A stretch of 64,000 nucleotides of DNA. Origin: Paenibacillus radicis (ex Xue et al. 2023) (GTDB lineage Bacteria > Bacillota > Bacilli > Paenibacillales > NBRC-103111). Shown here piece by piece: positions 17,464 to 25,558 of this stretch. The notes beneath the pieces are model-generated. The model was given only the letters and a program-made list of their open reading frames with translations. It was not told the DNA's origin and made no database searches. A program made the position numbers and the translations under genes. The stretch covers positions 62,001 to 126,000 of the forward strand of contig NZ_JANQBD010000014.1 in NCBI RefSeq assembly GCF_024722015.1, in the 5' to 3' direction. Position 1 is the stretch's first letter. Each line of letters begins with the position of its first letter.

Positions 17464-19053
17464 TTATTTCTTCTCTTCCAGCATTTTTCGAAAGACGAAC
17501 GCCAGCTTCAGCCTCATCAGATCGTTAATTTTTTTAAAATCGACCCCCAGCATCTCTCCGATTTTCTCCAATCGATAAGCCGCGGTGTTCCGATGTACAA
17601 ACAAATGCTTCGCCGCCTCATTAACTTGACCGTCATGCTCCAAAAACACCTCAAGCGTTCGCAGCATCTCTTGTGAATAATCAGGGTCCTTGGCCAGCAG
17701 CTCCGACAACACCTCGTCACTGTAAGCCTTCATCTTTTCTTTGGTCACATGCTGAAAAACATACGCCAGCTCAATGGAACCAAACTGGATAATCCGATCC
17801 GTCATCCCGAGCCTCCCTGACAGCTTCAACGCATCGGAGCATTCCAGATATGCTTGGCGCAGCATTTCCCGCTTCATTTTCTTAGCGCTTACCGACAGCT
17901 GAATTTGCGGCAGAATACTTTTATTCACTATAAATTCAAAGGATCGGGTCAATAAATTAGGCAGTTTACCCGCATTTTCGAACGTGTCTGCCCCAAAGAT
18001 CGAGAACACCCCTTCTTCCACGAGAAAATGCACCACACTCAAATCGCGGAACACAGGATTGTATTCGTATTCCTCCCGAATCTCCTTTACTATCAGCTTT
18101 CGCCGGCCATCTCTGTCATCAGCATTAACCCTTGTCAATACACACTGGAATGCCCCTCCCAGCACTCGAATGCCCAAATCCTCCGCATAGTCCGCCAGCA
18201 TCTCAATTGGAATATTTTGTTTTAAATAACGGGTAAACAACTCCCCCAAATCCTTGTTCAAAGACTGCTCAAGCGCATCTCTAAAAATATAACTCATATG
18301 GTGTGCAATCATTTCCGAGGTTTGATGGAACAGCCCCTCTTCCTCCTTCATAAGGAGCGTTTCAGGTGGAAAGAACAACACCGATCCTATACACTCTTGC
18401 TTGTAATCCAGTGAAATCCGGTAATGCCCCCCATATTCGGTACGGACCCACTGATCCTTTTTGTGCCAGGGCCATTGCTTTAACAATTGACCATCCGGAT
18501 AAGCAGTTGCATTAAAAACCATTTGACCACGGGAGCTAACCACTGCAAAAGGATAACCGATAATAGCGAGCACCTTACTGAAAAAATCCGTTTCAAAGCT
18601 GGATTTCAGCGCGAACTGCATCAGTTTCTTTTGTTTTTCAAGCAGCTTGTGGAGCGAACGTGTATTGCGTTCCATCTCGGCATAGAACAAGCCGCTCATC
18701 TGATCGGAAAATGTAAACTGAAACGGGAGCTCTATTAGAGGAAATTGCAGCCGATCCGCCTCTTCGACGATAGGCTCAGGAATACTGGACCAAAATCGGC
18801 CCAGCTTGACGCCAAGTCCCGCAGATCCCCTGGCATCCAGCTTGCGGAGCAGCCCCACCGCCTCCTCAGGATGATCCTTCATAATATAAGCCGTTGTGAA
18901 TAACATCTCGCCTTCTTTAATCCATTCTGTAATATCAGGGGCATCCATTACATTGACTGATTTCACGATCCGCGAAGCTCCACCTCTACCGGCAATTAAC
19001 TTGCCTTCAGAAAGCGGGTAAATACCTAACGCCTGCTCCACTGTAATATTCAT
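17464..19053 (-). CDS. pucR: PucR-family transcriptional regulator of purine catabolism
   Basis: A 529-residue regulator. Residues 1-125 are the PucR N-terminal domain (ITVEQALGIYPLSEGKLIAG; NVMDAPDITEWIKEGEMLFT). The middle is a GGDEF-like CdaR region without catalytic motifs. The C-terminal 60 residues are the PucR helix-turn-helix (LEVFLEHDGQVNEAAKHLFVHRNTAAYRLEKI). In B. subtilis PucR activates the puc genes in response to allantoin, allantoate and ureidoglycolate. The start is the ATG at 19051-19053, since GGGGGAG precedes it; the upstream in-frame start lacks a site. An exact PucR-box match lies at 19113-19125. Confidence 0.88.
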   Translation of the reverse strand: MNITVEQALGIYPLSEGKLIAGRGGASRIVKSVNVMDAPDITEWIKEGEMLFTTAYIMKDHPEEAVGLLRKLDARGSAGLGVKLGRFWSSIPEPIVEEADRLQFPLIELPFQFTFSDQMSGLFYAEMERNTRSLHKLLEKQKKLMQFALKSSFETDFFSKVLAIIGYPFAVVSSRGQMVFNATAYPDGQLLKQWPWHKKDQWVRTEYGGHYRISLDYKQECIGSVLFFPPETLLMKEEEGLFHQTSEMIAHHMSYIFRDALEQSLNKDLGELFTRYLKQNIPIEMLADYAEDLGIRVLGGAFQCVLTRVNADDRDGRRKLIVKEIREEYEYNPVFRDLSVVHFLVEEGVFSIFGADTFENAGKLPNLLTRSFEFIVNKSILPQIQLSVSAKKMKREMLRQAYLECSDALKLSGRLGMTDRIIQFGSIELAYVFQHVTKEKMKAYSDEVLSELLAKDPDYSQEMLRTLEVFLEHDGQVNEAAKHLFVHRNTAAYRLEKIGEMLGVDFKKINDLMRLKLAFVFRKMLEEKK

Positions 19054-19112
19054 TCGGATCTCCCCCTTACAAGTTTGAATTTCAAAAAACATTCATGCTA
19101 TAACAAATCGTC

Positions 19113-19125
19113 TTAACCAATGTAA
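19113..19125 (-). promoter_or_regulatory. Putative PucR box
   Basis: On the minus strand TTACATTGGTTAA fits the B. subtilis PucR-box consensus WWWCNTTGGTTAA at every position. It lies about 60 bases upstream of the pucR start, suggesting autoregulation and control of pucR-pucA-pucB. Confidence 0.65.
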
Positions 19126-19354
19126 GTTTATATAACATTATATTCAGATATAGAGAAAAGAACAATCATTAAAATCACATTTTATAGCTAGAAAACCTCC
19201 AAACAGCATAATCATGTGTCTTTTTAAAGAAAAATTAGTGAGATTTACAATATTTACACTTAATATATGTTATTTAATCTTACATATAATTGTCATAACA
19301 AACCCGCATTTTGCTTCACTTTCTAATTTACACCCCTCCCAACCTTCTACACCT

Positions 19355-19393
19355 AAAAAAACTGCCCGCTTCTCTACAAGAGAAACCAGACAG
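19355..19393 (-). terminator. Terminator of the second catabolic operon
   Basis: On the minus strand CTGTCTGGTTTCTC pairs with GAGAAGCGGGCAG around TTGTA, with one mismatch and one bulge, and runs into TTTTTTT. It lies 14 bases after the stop of the CodA-like gene. Confidence 0.8.
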
Positions 19394-19406
19394 CTCTGAT
19401 TACAAT

Positions 19407-20669
19407 TTATTCATTTCCTATGGATGTAAAGAAGCTGGTGACCGCGGGGAGCGTCTCGGCGACAATACGCCCATTACTCACAACATAACGACACACCGGC
19501 TGTCGCCTAATAAGATCAACATAATCGGTTGCATCCACAAGCACGAAACTTGCCGGTTTATTAACCTCCACTCCATAGTCACCTTCAATTTGAAGCGTCT
19601 TGGCAGCACGTACCGTCACCATTCTCACAAGCTCAGCTACCTCTTCAAGTCCAGTCATATGAGCAAGATGCGCCGCCATATTAGCCGCTTGCAGCACACT
19701 CCCTGTACCGAGCGGGTAAAAAGGGCTCTGAATATCATCATGAGCAATACTAACATTCACACCCGCTTGCCACATTTCTTTGATTCTGGCAATACCGCGC
19801 CCCTTCGGATAGCTGTCTAATCTTCCCTGCATGGCACTGTTAATCAAAGGGCAGCAGACTACATTAATGCCAGAACGGGATAACAACCCCAGCAACTTCT
19901 GAAAATACGCCTCTCCATAATAAGCAGATGCATTGGCATGACTCGCAGTGACCCGTTCCCGCAATCCTGAAGTCATGGCGAGATGCGCTACCGTCTCTAT
20001 AAAATTCGAATGCTCATCATCTATCTCATCACAGAAAACATGAACGAAGCATCCATGCTCCTTTGCGATCCGAAAACAAACTTCAAGCGACGCTATCCCT
20101 TCCTCGCGAGTCGGCTCCATATGCGGAATTGCACCAATTCCATCCGCCCCAAGCTTAAGCGCCTCCACAAGTCGGTGTTCATTATCCGGACAAGCTCGGA
20201 TCCCATCCTGAGGAAAAGCAATCACCTGCAAATTGACATACGGCTTAACTCGCTCACGAAGCTCGAGCAGCGCACGTAAAGCGACAAGCTTCGGATCTGA
20301 GATATCAGCCTGTGTGCGTATGTGCAAAATACCGTGCGACACCTGAAGTCGAAGCACCCTTTCCGCACGCCTGAGCACATCCTCCACAGTCAGGCTTAGC
20401 TTACGCCGCTGCCACAAGCCAATCCCTTCAAATAGAGTACCACTCTCATTCCACGCAGGCTCCCCAGCTGTCAGCACCGTATCCAGATGTATGTGAGATT
20501 CAATAAACGGAGGCAGCACCAGCAACCCTCGACCATCCACATCCTGCAAGGAAGCTTTTTGGGGAACATCACCAATTAGAGCAATTTTCCCATCACGCAG
20601 TCCGATATCCACCAGCCTAGACTGCGTCCCTTCTGGAAGAAGCACGTTGCGGAACACCAAATCCAACAT
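19407..20669 (-). CDS. CodA-like amidohydrolase (cytosine/creatinine deaminase family) with an altered metal ligand
   Basis: A 420-residue protein that aligns end to end with E. coli cytosine deaminase. With a constant offset of two residues, His59 and His61 (SHIHLD), Gln154 (AFPQDG), His244 (ASHANA) and Asp311/Asp312 (AHDDIQSP) match the enzyme's His61, His63, Gln156, His246 and Asp313/314. The position of metal ligand His214, however, is Phe212 (HVFCDEIDDE), with a new His at 210. Cytosine deaminase activity is therefore doubtful; the family also includes creatinine and isoguanine deaminases. ATG at 20667-20669 has AGAAGGTG six bases upstream. Last gene of the operon, 24 bases or more after the permease. 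Confidence 0.8.
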   Translation of the reverse strand: MLDLVFRNVLLPEGTQSRLVDIGLRDGKIALIGDVPQKASLQDVDGRGLLVLPPFIESHIHLDTVLTAGEPAWNESGTLFEGIGLWQRRKLSLTVEDVLRRAERVLRLQVSHGILHIRTQADISDPKLVALRALLELRERVKPYVNLQVIAFPQDGIRACPDNEHRLVEALKLGADGIGAIPHMEPTREEGIASLEVCFRIAKEHGCFVHVFCDEIDDEHSNFIETVAHLAMTSGLRERVTASHANASAYYGEAYFQKLLGLLSRSGINVVCCPLINSAMQGRLDSYPKGRGIARIKEMWQAGVNVSIAHDDIQSPFYPLGTGSVLQAANMAAHLAHMTGLEEVAELVRMVTVRAAKTLQIEGDYGVEVNKPASFVLVDATDYVDLIRRQPVCRYVVSNGRIVAETLPAVTSFFTSIGNE

Positions 20670-20702
20670 AAATTTCACCTTCTTTTTCGTACCGCATCAT
20701 TT

Positions 20703-21599
20703 TTAATTTTCCTTACTCATTTCCGATTCATGCCAGGAGCTCAACATCCATTTTGCAAAAGCATTAACTATCAAGAAGAAGCCTATGCCAAGCACCGAGG
20801 CCGATAGCCCGCAAGCGAATAAATAAGCCGTTTTCAAACGAGCTGCCGCATACGTAATCGCATACCCAAGCCCACCTGCATCTCCGCCGATTCCGGCAAT
20901 ATACTCACCGACAATCGCTCCGATCACACATAGCGTACAGGAAATTTTTAATCCGGCTACTATATAAGGCAATGCAGCAGGTATGCGCAGCTTCCACATC
21001 GTCTGGAATGGATTGGCATTGTACAGGTAAAATAAATTGCTCATATTATGATCGGTTGCATTCAGGCCGATTAACGTATTCGACAGCATCGGAAAAAAAC
21101 CGATAAGAAAAGCAATAATAACAATGGCATTCATGCCCGCGTCGAACCAAATGACGATAAGAGGAGCAATCGCTACTATTGGAATGGTCTGCAAAATAAT
21201 GGCGTAAGGATACACGCTCCGCTCAATCATTTTCGAGCTGGCCAGCAGTATTGCACCCAACACCCCTAACACAACACTTAAGAAAAAACCTATTACCGCC
21301 TCTATAGTCGTTGTAGAAACTGAAACCCAGAGATCATGCCTATTGGCTATAGCCGCGCCTACAATATCCGTAGGTTTAGGAACAAGGTAGACAGGAATAT
21401 TCAGCAAAGCAACAACCAGCTGCCACCCCCCAATAAAGACGATAAAAGCAATTAGCGGCGGCAATACACGCTTTATAAATTTATTAAGGGCGCCCCCGCT
21501 CATCACACCTTCATCTATTCTATAAGTCCAACCTGCACGCTCGCGAGGCGGAAAAATTTCTCCTTCAAATAGTTGCGCATAAGCTTTATCCATGGCCAT
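20703..21599 (-). CDS. ABC transporter permease, SsuC/TauC/ThiX type
   Basis: A 298-residue integral membrane protein with six predicted hydrophobic segments after a 40-residue cytosolic N-terminus. The binding-protein-dependent permease loop is visible as FFPMLSNTLIGLNATDHNM followed by MWKLRIPAALPYIVAGLKIS, where the EAA-type loop docks the ATPase. With the ATPase at 22974 and the NMT1-type binding protein at 26971 it forms a complete importer of the sulfonate/pyrimidine-precursor class. GGGAGGGG lies seven bases before the ATG. It lies 17 bases after the FAD oxidase gene. Confidence 0.88.
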   Translation of the reverse strand: MAMDKAYAQLFEGEIFPPRERAGWTYRIDEGVMSGGALNKFIKRVLPPLIAFIVFIGGWQLVVALLNIPVYLVPKPTDIVGAAIANRHDLWVSVSTTTIEAVIGFFLSVVLGVLGAILLASSKMIERSVYPYAIILQTIPIVAIAPLIVIWFDAGMNAIVIIAFLIGFFPMLSNTLIGLNATDHNMSNLFYLYNANPFQTMWKLRIPAALPYIVAGLKISCTLCVIGAIVGEYIAGIGGDAGGLGYAITYAAARLKTAYLFACGLSASVLGIGFFLIVNAFAKWMLSSWHESEMSKEN

Positions 21600-21616
21600 A
21601 ATAATTCCCCTCCCAC

Positions 21617-22954
21617 TTACATGACATAATTAATTTTACCTGGATTAAGCAGGCCCTGCGGGTCATTCTGACGTTTTCTTCTTTCCATACTTCCCACTTC
21701 ACCGCGCCCGCCGTTATCCAACACCCATGTATGAGGATCGAAAATTTTTACACCGATCGATTCGAAATAGCCGATAATTTCATAAAGCCTTTCCTCACTC
21801 TTATAAAAAACGAGCGGCAAGCAAGTCGGCGTAACATTCCCTCCGCTGCGAATCCACTCGAAGTGAAAGAGCACCTCATCCCCAAATTGCTTCTTAATTA
21901 AATCCATCTGTTCCATATAGGAGCCCAAATTAAAACCAGCTTGTAAATAAGTTAAAGTCGCATCGGTTTTCATTGCCCACAACGTTGTATGGTTCCAAGT
22001 AAAGTCAGAAACCCCAATCGTTTTCCGGTATTTCTCCGATTCTATCACATGCCCGATATGACCTCCATAGCTTTGCGCCAGCACCTCAACCTCCGGCAGC
22101 AGACCATCGGCAATCTCCAGCATAACCGCCGCCATATCCGATTCAATGACTTTGCTAAGCGGAGTGAAGTACGAGGGAACAGGCCATTCCATTGGACTGA
22201 TCAAACGTTTGTGTATGGCACCATCTTTAGCCAAAGCTTCACTAAACCGCATGGATTGCTCGAATGAAGGAAACTGTGCAATCACCTGTACCCACTCCGT
22301 ACGCGGAGCAAGAGGGATGGTCACCTCCGTCATAATTCCCGTCGTTCCATAATTATGAATATAATCATATAATTCCTTGCCGGCGACAACTAACCGTTTC
22401 GGCGTCTCTTCCATCGTATAAACGACAGCTTCCAGAACATTTCCGTCCCATAAATTCCCATAAGTAATGGAGCCAATCCCACCGGAACCTCCACTTACAA
22501 ATCCGCCTACTGTTGCTTTTACATAAGTACTCGGATAAATTCGAATTTCTTGCCCTGCTTCACGAGCGGTTTTGTCCATCACCCCAAGACGTACCCCACA
22601 TTGCAACCTAGCGAACCCTTCTCCAATTTCCAAAATTCGATCCATTCGACTCAAATCCAGCACAATGCCGCCTTGCAGCGGGACAGCCTGGCCATAATTG
22701 CCTGTGCCCGCTCCCCGGACCGTCACCGGAATCTGATAGCGGTACCCGAATGCAAGGACGGCAGCCACCTCCTCTTCATTACGAGGCAGAGCAACTCCAT
22801 CAGCCGGTTTATTGTCCTTCAATCGGTTATCAAGCACTGGTGAATACCAGTAATAATCCTTTGATAATTTCTCTCTCGTAGCCATATCAAACACAACAAC
22901 TTCTTCACCGAGCAGCTTCATCATTTCTTTTTCCCACTCTAAATCTGTAGCCAT
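21617..22954 (-). CDS. FAD-binding oxidase, GlcD/vanillyl-alcohol-oxidase type
   Basis: A 445-residue PCMH-type flavoprotein. The FAD domain has VALPRNEEEVAAVL, then VTVRGAGTGNYGQAVPLQGGIVLDLSRM and YVKATVGGFVSGGSGGIGS. The C-terminal oxidase domain ends with the typical NDPQGLLNPGKINYV. Such enzymes oxidise hydroxy acids, alcohols or amines. The substrate is unknown, but the position between the ATPase and permease of a catabolic importer implies that it acts on a breakdown intermediate. The start is ATG 22952-22954 with AAGGAGTG upstream; a longer frame would overlap the ATPase gene. Confidence 0.78.
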   Translation of the reverse strand: MATDLEWEKEMMKLLGEEVVVFDMATREKLSKDYYWYSPVLDNRLKDNKPADGVALPRNEEEVAAVLAFGYRYQIPVTVRGAGTGNYGQAVPLQGGIVLDLSRMDRILEIGEGFARLQCGVRLGVMDKTAREAGQEIRIYPSTYVKATVGGFVSGGSGGIGSITYGNLWDGNVLEAVVYTMEETPKRLVVAGKELYDYIHNYGTTGIMTEVTIPLAPRTEWVQVIAQFPSFEQSMRFSEALAKDGAIHKRLISPMEWPVPSYFTPLSKVIESDMAAVMLEIADGLLPEVEVLAQSYGGHIGHVIESEKYRKTIGVSDFTWNHTTLWAMKTDATLTYLQAGFNLGSYMEQMDLIKKQFGDEVLFHFEWIRSGGNVTPTCLPLVFYKSEERLYEIIGYFESIGVKIFDPHTWVLDNGGRGEVGSMERRKRQNDPQGLLNPGKINYVM

Positions 22955-22973
22955 CAAAACCTCACTCCTTCTC

Positions 22974-23804
22974 TTAATGATGCAAGGCAGCAGACACTTG
23001 TCGAACAAGCTCATTGAATTGGGTAGAGGTTCTATATTCATCATCCCTGGGAAACGGGACAGGAATATCGATCTGCCCTGATATTTTGCCCGGACGTGCC
23101 GTCATAACAACCACACTGGTAGACAGGAACACAGATTCAAAAACATTATGAGTTACAAAAAGCACTGTCATTTTTTTATCCTGCTGCCATATATTTAACA
23201 GTTCGTTTTGCAGGGTTTGCCGTGTAATTTCATCCAAAGCTCCGAAAGGCTCATCCATCAACAGCAGCTTAGGCCTGGAAACTAGCGCTCTTGCTATAGA
23301 TACACGCATTTTCATCCCGCCGGACAACTGTCTCGGCAGCACCTTCATATAATCCTTCAAACCAACCATTTCAAGAACACGCTCTGCTTCCTGCTTCTGT
23401 GTTTTTTTATCTACTCCGCGCAATTCCAGAGGAAGTCTAACATTGGATTCAACAGTCGACCAAGGCAAGAGGGTGTGATCCTGGAACACGAAGGAAATGT
23501 CACTTTGCTTGCGCGCCTCCTTAGGAGTAGTTCCAAAAACATCTAAAGTTCCCGTGCTAGGAGCGCTAAGTCCGGTAATGATTTTGAAAATGGTCGATTT
23601 CCCGCAGCCGGACGGGCCAACAAAACAGAGAAATTCTCCTTCATTTATCGTCAAGTTAACGTCTTGAAGAGCCACCGTACCATTGGGGTATATTTTCGAC
23701 AAATTCTCCATGCTAACAAAGCCCTTTTTTGCGATAACATTGACCGGAGCCGCAAGGATTTCAGGTGCTTCCATAATGTCAGATTCATTCCGCATTCCAA
23801 TCAT
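22974..23804 (-). CDS. ABC transporter ATP-binding protein, SsuB/TauB type
   Basis: A 276-residue ATPase. Walker A is GPSGCGKST, the Q-loop is FVFQDHTLLPW, the signature is LSGGMKMRVSIARAL, Walker B is LLLMDEPFGALDEITRQ and the switch His is in VLFVTHNVFESVF. This combination, with the DEPFGALD motif, is typical of nitrate/sulfonate/pyrimidine importers. A 30-residue N-terminal extension precedes the nucleotide-binding domain. A GGGAG sequence next to the first ATG means that the third in-frame codon after it (ATG at 23793-23795) could be the real start. It drives the importer with 20703-21599 and 26971-28041. Confidence 0.9.
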   Translation of the reverse strand: MIGMRNESDIMEAPEILAAPVNVIAKKGFVSMENLSKIYPNGTVALQDVNLTINEGEFLCFVGPSGCGKSTIFKIITGLSAPSTGTLDVFGTTPKEARKQSDISFVFQDHTLLPWSTVESNVRLPLELRGVDKKTQKQEAERVLEMVGLKDYMKVLPRQLSGGMKMRVSIARALVSRPKLLLMDEPFGALDEITRQTLQNELLNIWQQDKKMTVLFVTHNVFESVFLSTSVVVMTARPGKISGQIDIPVPFPRDDEYRTSTQFNELVRQVSAALHH

Positions 23805-23821
23805 CTCCCGTCCCTCTTGAA

Positions 23822-24643
23822 TTAATCCATTTCTATCTTGAATGATTTCATATCAAATCTGGACATGTCCATCAACGCTTCAGCAAGATGCTCACCATAC
23901 CGCTTTACCATCGCCTCACCCTTAGACACCGTTGCTTTAGAGGCATCACCGGATATCCCGGATCGAGACAGGTCATCCATTACCCAAGCGAAGGCGCGGC
24001 TACGAAATTGAAGATATCGCGAGTCAGGAAACTGAGGAAATTCTGTCGGAGCCAGCTCCATATGCACCCAATCAGGCTGCGCAGCAAGGACAAGAGAAGT
24101 TTCAACATCACCCGCATGAATCCCATACTGCTTCTCCACAGGTGTAATCCACCCATCCGCCGAACCAAGCCCTCCAGGATCCAGCCGAAAAACAGCCATG
24201 CCCGTTTCTACCCGAATCTCTCGCGCCATCATATTCAACAAATCCGTGTTGCCGCCATGGGTATTCACAAGAACCAACTTCTCAAACCGGCTCATTCGCA
24301 AGCTCTTGGCGATATCCATCAAGACTGCCATCAATGTAGTTGCAGATAACGAAATAGTGCCCGGATGACCCAAATGCTCCGTACTTTTTCCATACGGGAT
24401 AGCTGGAAGGAGCCATATATTAGCATCGTCCGGCAATTGCTCGAACGCTTCAGTAAGAACCGTTTCGGAAATTAATGTATCCGTAAATACAGGCATATGC
24501 GGACCGTGCTGCTCAACAGCTCCTATCGGCAAAACTAGCAAAGCGTCATCCTTAGAGAGCCGCTCCACCTCCAGCTTGCTTAATCGAGGATAAAAACGTT
24601 GATCCCACGCCTTTCCCGCTCCCCTATATCTTCCAGTCTTCAA
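23822..24643 (-). CDS. Creatininase-family amidohydrolase
   Basis: A 273-residue member of the creatininase/FAPy-deformylase-like family. Metal-binding motifs are present: LPIGAVEQHGPHMPVFTDTL (Glu, His and Asp ligands), YGKSTEHLGHPGTISLS, VNTHGGNTDLL and GIHAGDVETSLVL. Family members open creatinine or hydrolyse formamides and other small amides. I take TTG 24641-24643 as the start, because GGAGG stands eight bases upstream; the longer frame from 24742 has no ribosome site. It lies 17 bases before the ATPase gene. The substrate cannot be read from the sequence. Confidence 0.8.
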   Translation of the reverse strand: MKTGRYRGAGKAWDQRFYPRLSKLEVERLSKDDALLVLPIGAVEQHGPHMPVFTDTLISETVLTEAFEQLPDDANIWLLPAIPYGKSTEHLGHPGTISLSATTLMAVLMDIAKSLRMSRFEKLVLVNTHGGNTDLLNMMAREIRVETGMAVFRLDPGGLGSADGWITPVEKQYGIHAGDVETSLVLAAQPDWVHMELAPTEFPQFPDSRYLQFRSRAFAWVMDDLSRSGISGDASKATVSKGEAMVKRYGEHLAEALMDMSRFDMKSFKIEMD

Positions 24644-24743
24644 AAGCAACACCTCCCAAAAATCTTCCAATTCCAATCCAGTACTCTTAATCAAGCATTT
24701 ATCAAGCTCTACAAACACAGCTCGCTGCAGCATTTGATTCATT

Positions 24744-25502
24744 TCAAATTTTGTATTGCTTTAAAGCAGCCGCCACATTCGCCACCCTTTCACCCAACCG
24801 GGCCGCCATAATTAATTCACGCTTATCTGGCAGCAATGAACTATCTGGCCCAGCCAAGGTTGAAGCACCGCAAGGTGAGCAACCAATTGCATCCGCCGTC
24901 AAATATTCAGGATTTTCTGTATAGGACAATCCCACAAAAATCATTCCAAAATGAAATAACGGAACCATCGAAGTTAAAATCGTCGCCTCATGCCCCGTAT
25001 GAATCGAAGCCGTGCTATTAAAAATGCCCGTAGGTTTTCCCTCCAAGGCACCGTCAATACAAAGCTCCCCCGCAAACTCAAGGAATAACTTCACCTGAGC
25101 AGGCATCATTCCGTAGTAAGTAGGAAATCCCCATAAAATTCCGTCCGCCCACCGCAAATCTTCATTCGTCGCAACGGGAATTTCCCGCTGCTGCTCCAGC
25201 ACAGCTTCATATTTACTGTAGCGATCCCTCAACCTAAATCTTCCCGATAATTCTCGCTCCGCCTCACCTTGGCCTGTTTTATCTTGCTTCAACTCAAACT
25301 CAGATTGTTCCGGTTGAACCTTTTCCTCTTCTTGCTTATTCCTATCCAAATTGATCGTCCGATTTAAAGGTGACTCCATCTCCGCAATCCGCACAATGCG
25401 AACTGCATTTCCATCCGCCCGTTCCGCCCCATCCGCAACAGCTTGCGCCATTTGGTAAACATGGCCGAACGCACTGTAATATACAACGAGTATATTTGCC
25501 AT
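24744..25502 (-). CDS. WrbA-like flavodoxin-family NAD(P)H oxidoreductase with a charged insert
   Basis: A 252-residue flavodoxin-fold protein. The FMN phosphate loop is ILVVYYSAFGHVYQMA. WrbA-type motifs follow: DGILWGFPTYYGMMPAQVK, STASIHTGHEATILT, PLFHFGMIFVGLSY and the C-terminal ARLGERVANVA. WrbA is about 200 residues; the difference is an insert of roughly 60 strongly charged residues (about 50-110, rich in Glu, Lys, Gln and Arg) before the second flavin loop. ATG 25500-25502 has GGGGTGG upstream. In this operon it may supply electrons or reduce a quinone-like intermediate, which is inference. Confidence 0.75.
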   Translation of the reverse strand: MANILVVYYSAFGHVYQMAQAVADGAERADGNAVRIVRIAEMESPLNRTINLDRNKQEEEKVQPEQSEFELKQDKTGQGEAERELSGRFRLRDRYSKYEAVLEQQREIPVATNEDLRWADGILWGFPTYYGMMPAQVKLFLEFAGELCIDGALEGKPTGIFNSTASIHTGHEATILTSMVPLFHFGMIFVGLSYTENPEYLTADAIGCSPCGASTLAGPDSSLLPDKRELIMAARLGERVANVAAALKQYKI

Positions 25503-25558
25503 TACGAATATCCACCCCATTTCCGAAACGAAGAAGATGATTTCAAAAGAGAGCTTCC

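Larger units (their letters stand above)
19054..19406. other. Intergenic region upstream of pucR
   Basis: A gene-free AT-rich gap of 353 bases. It holds the PucR box at 19113-19125 and the terminator of the second catabolic operon at 19355-19393. Nothing else was recognised. Confidence 0.7.
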
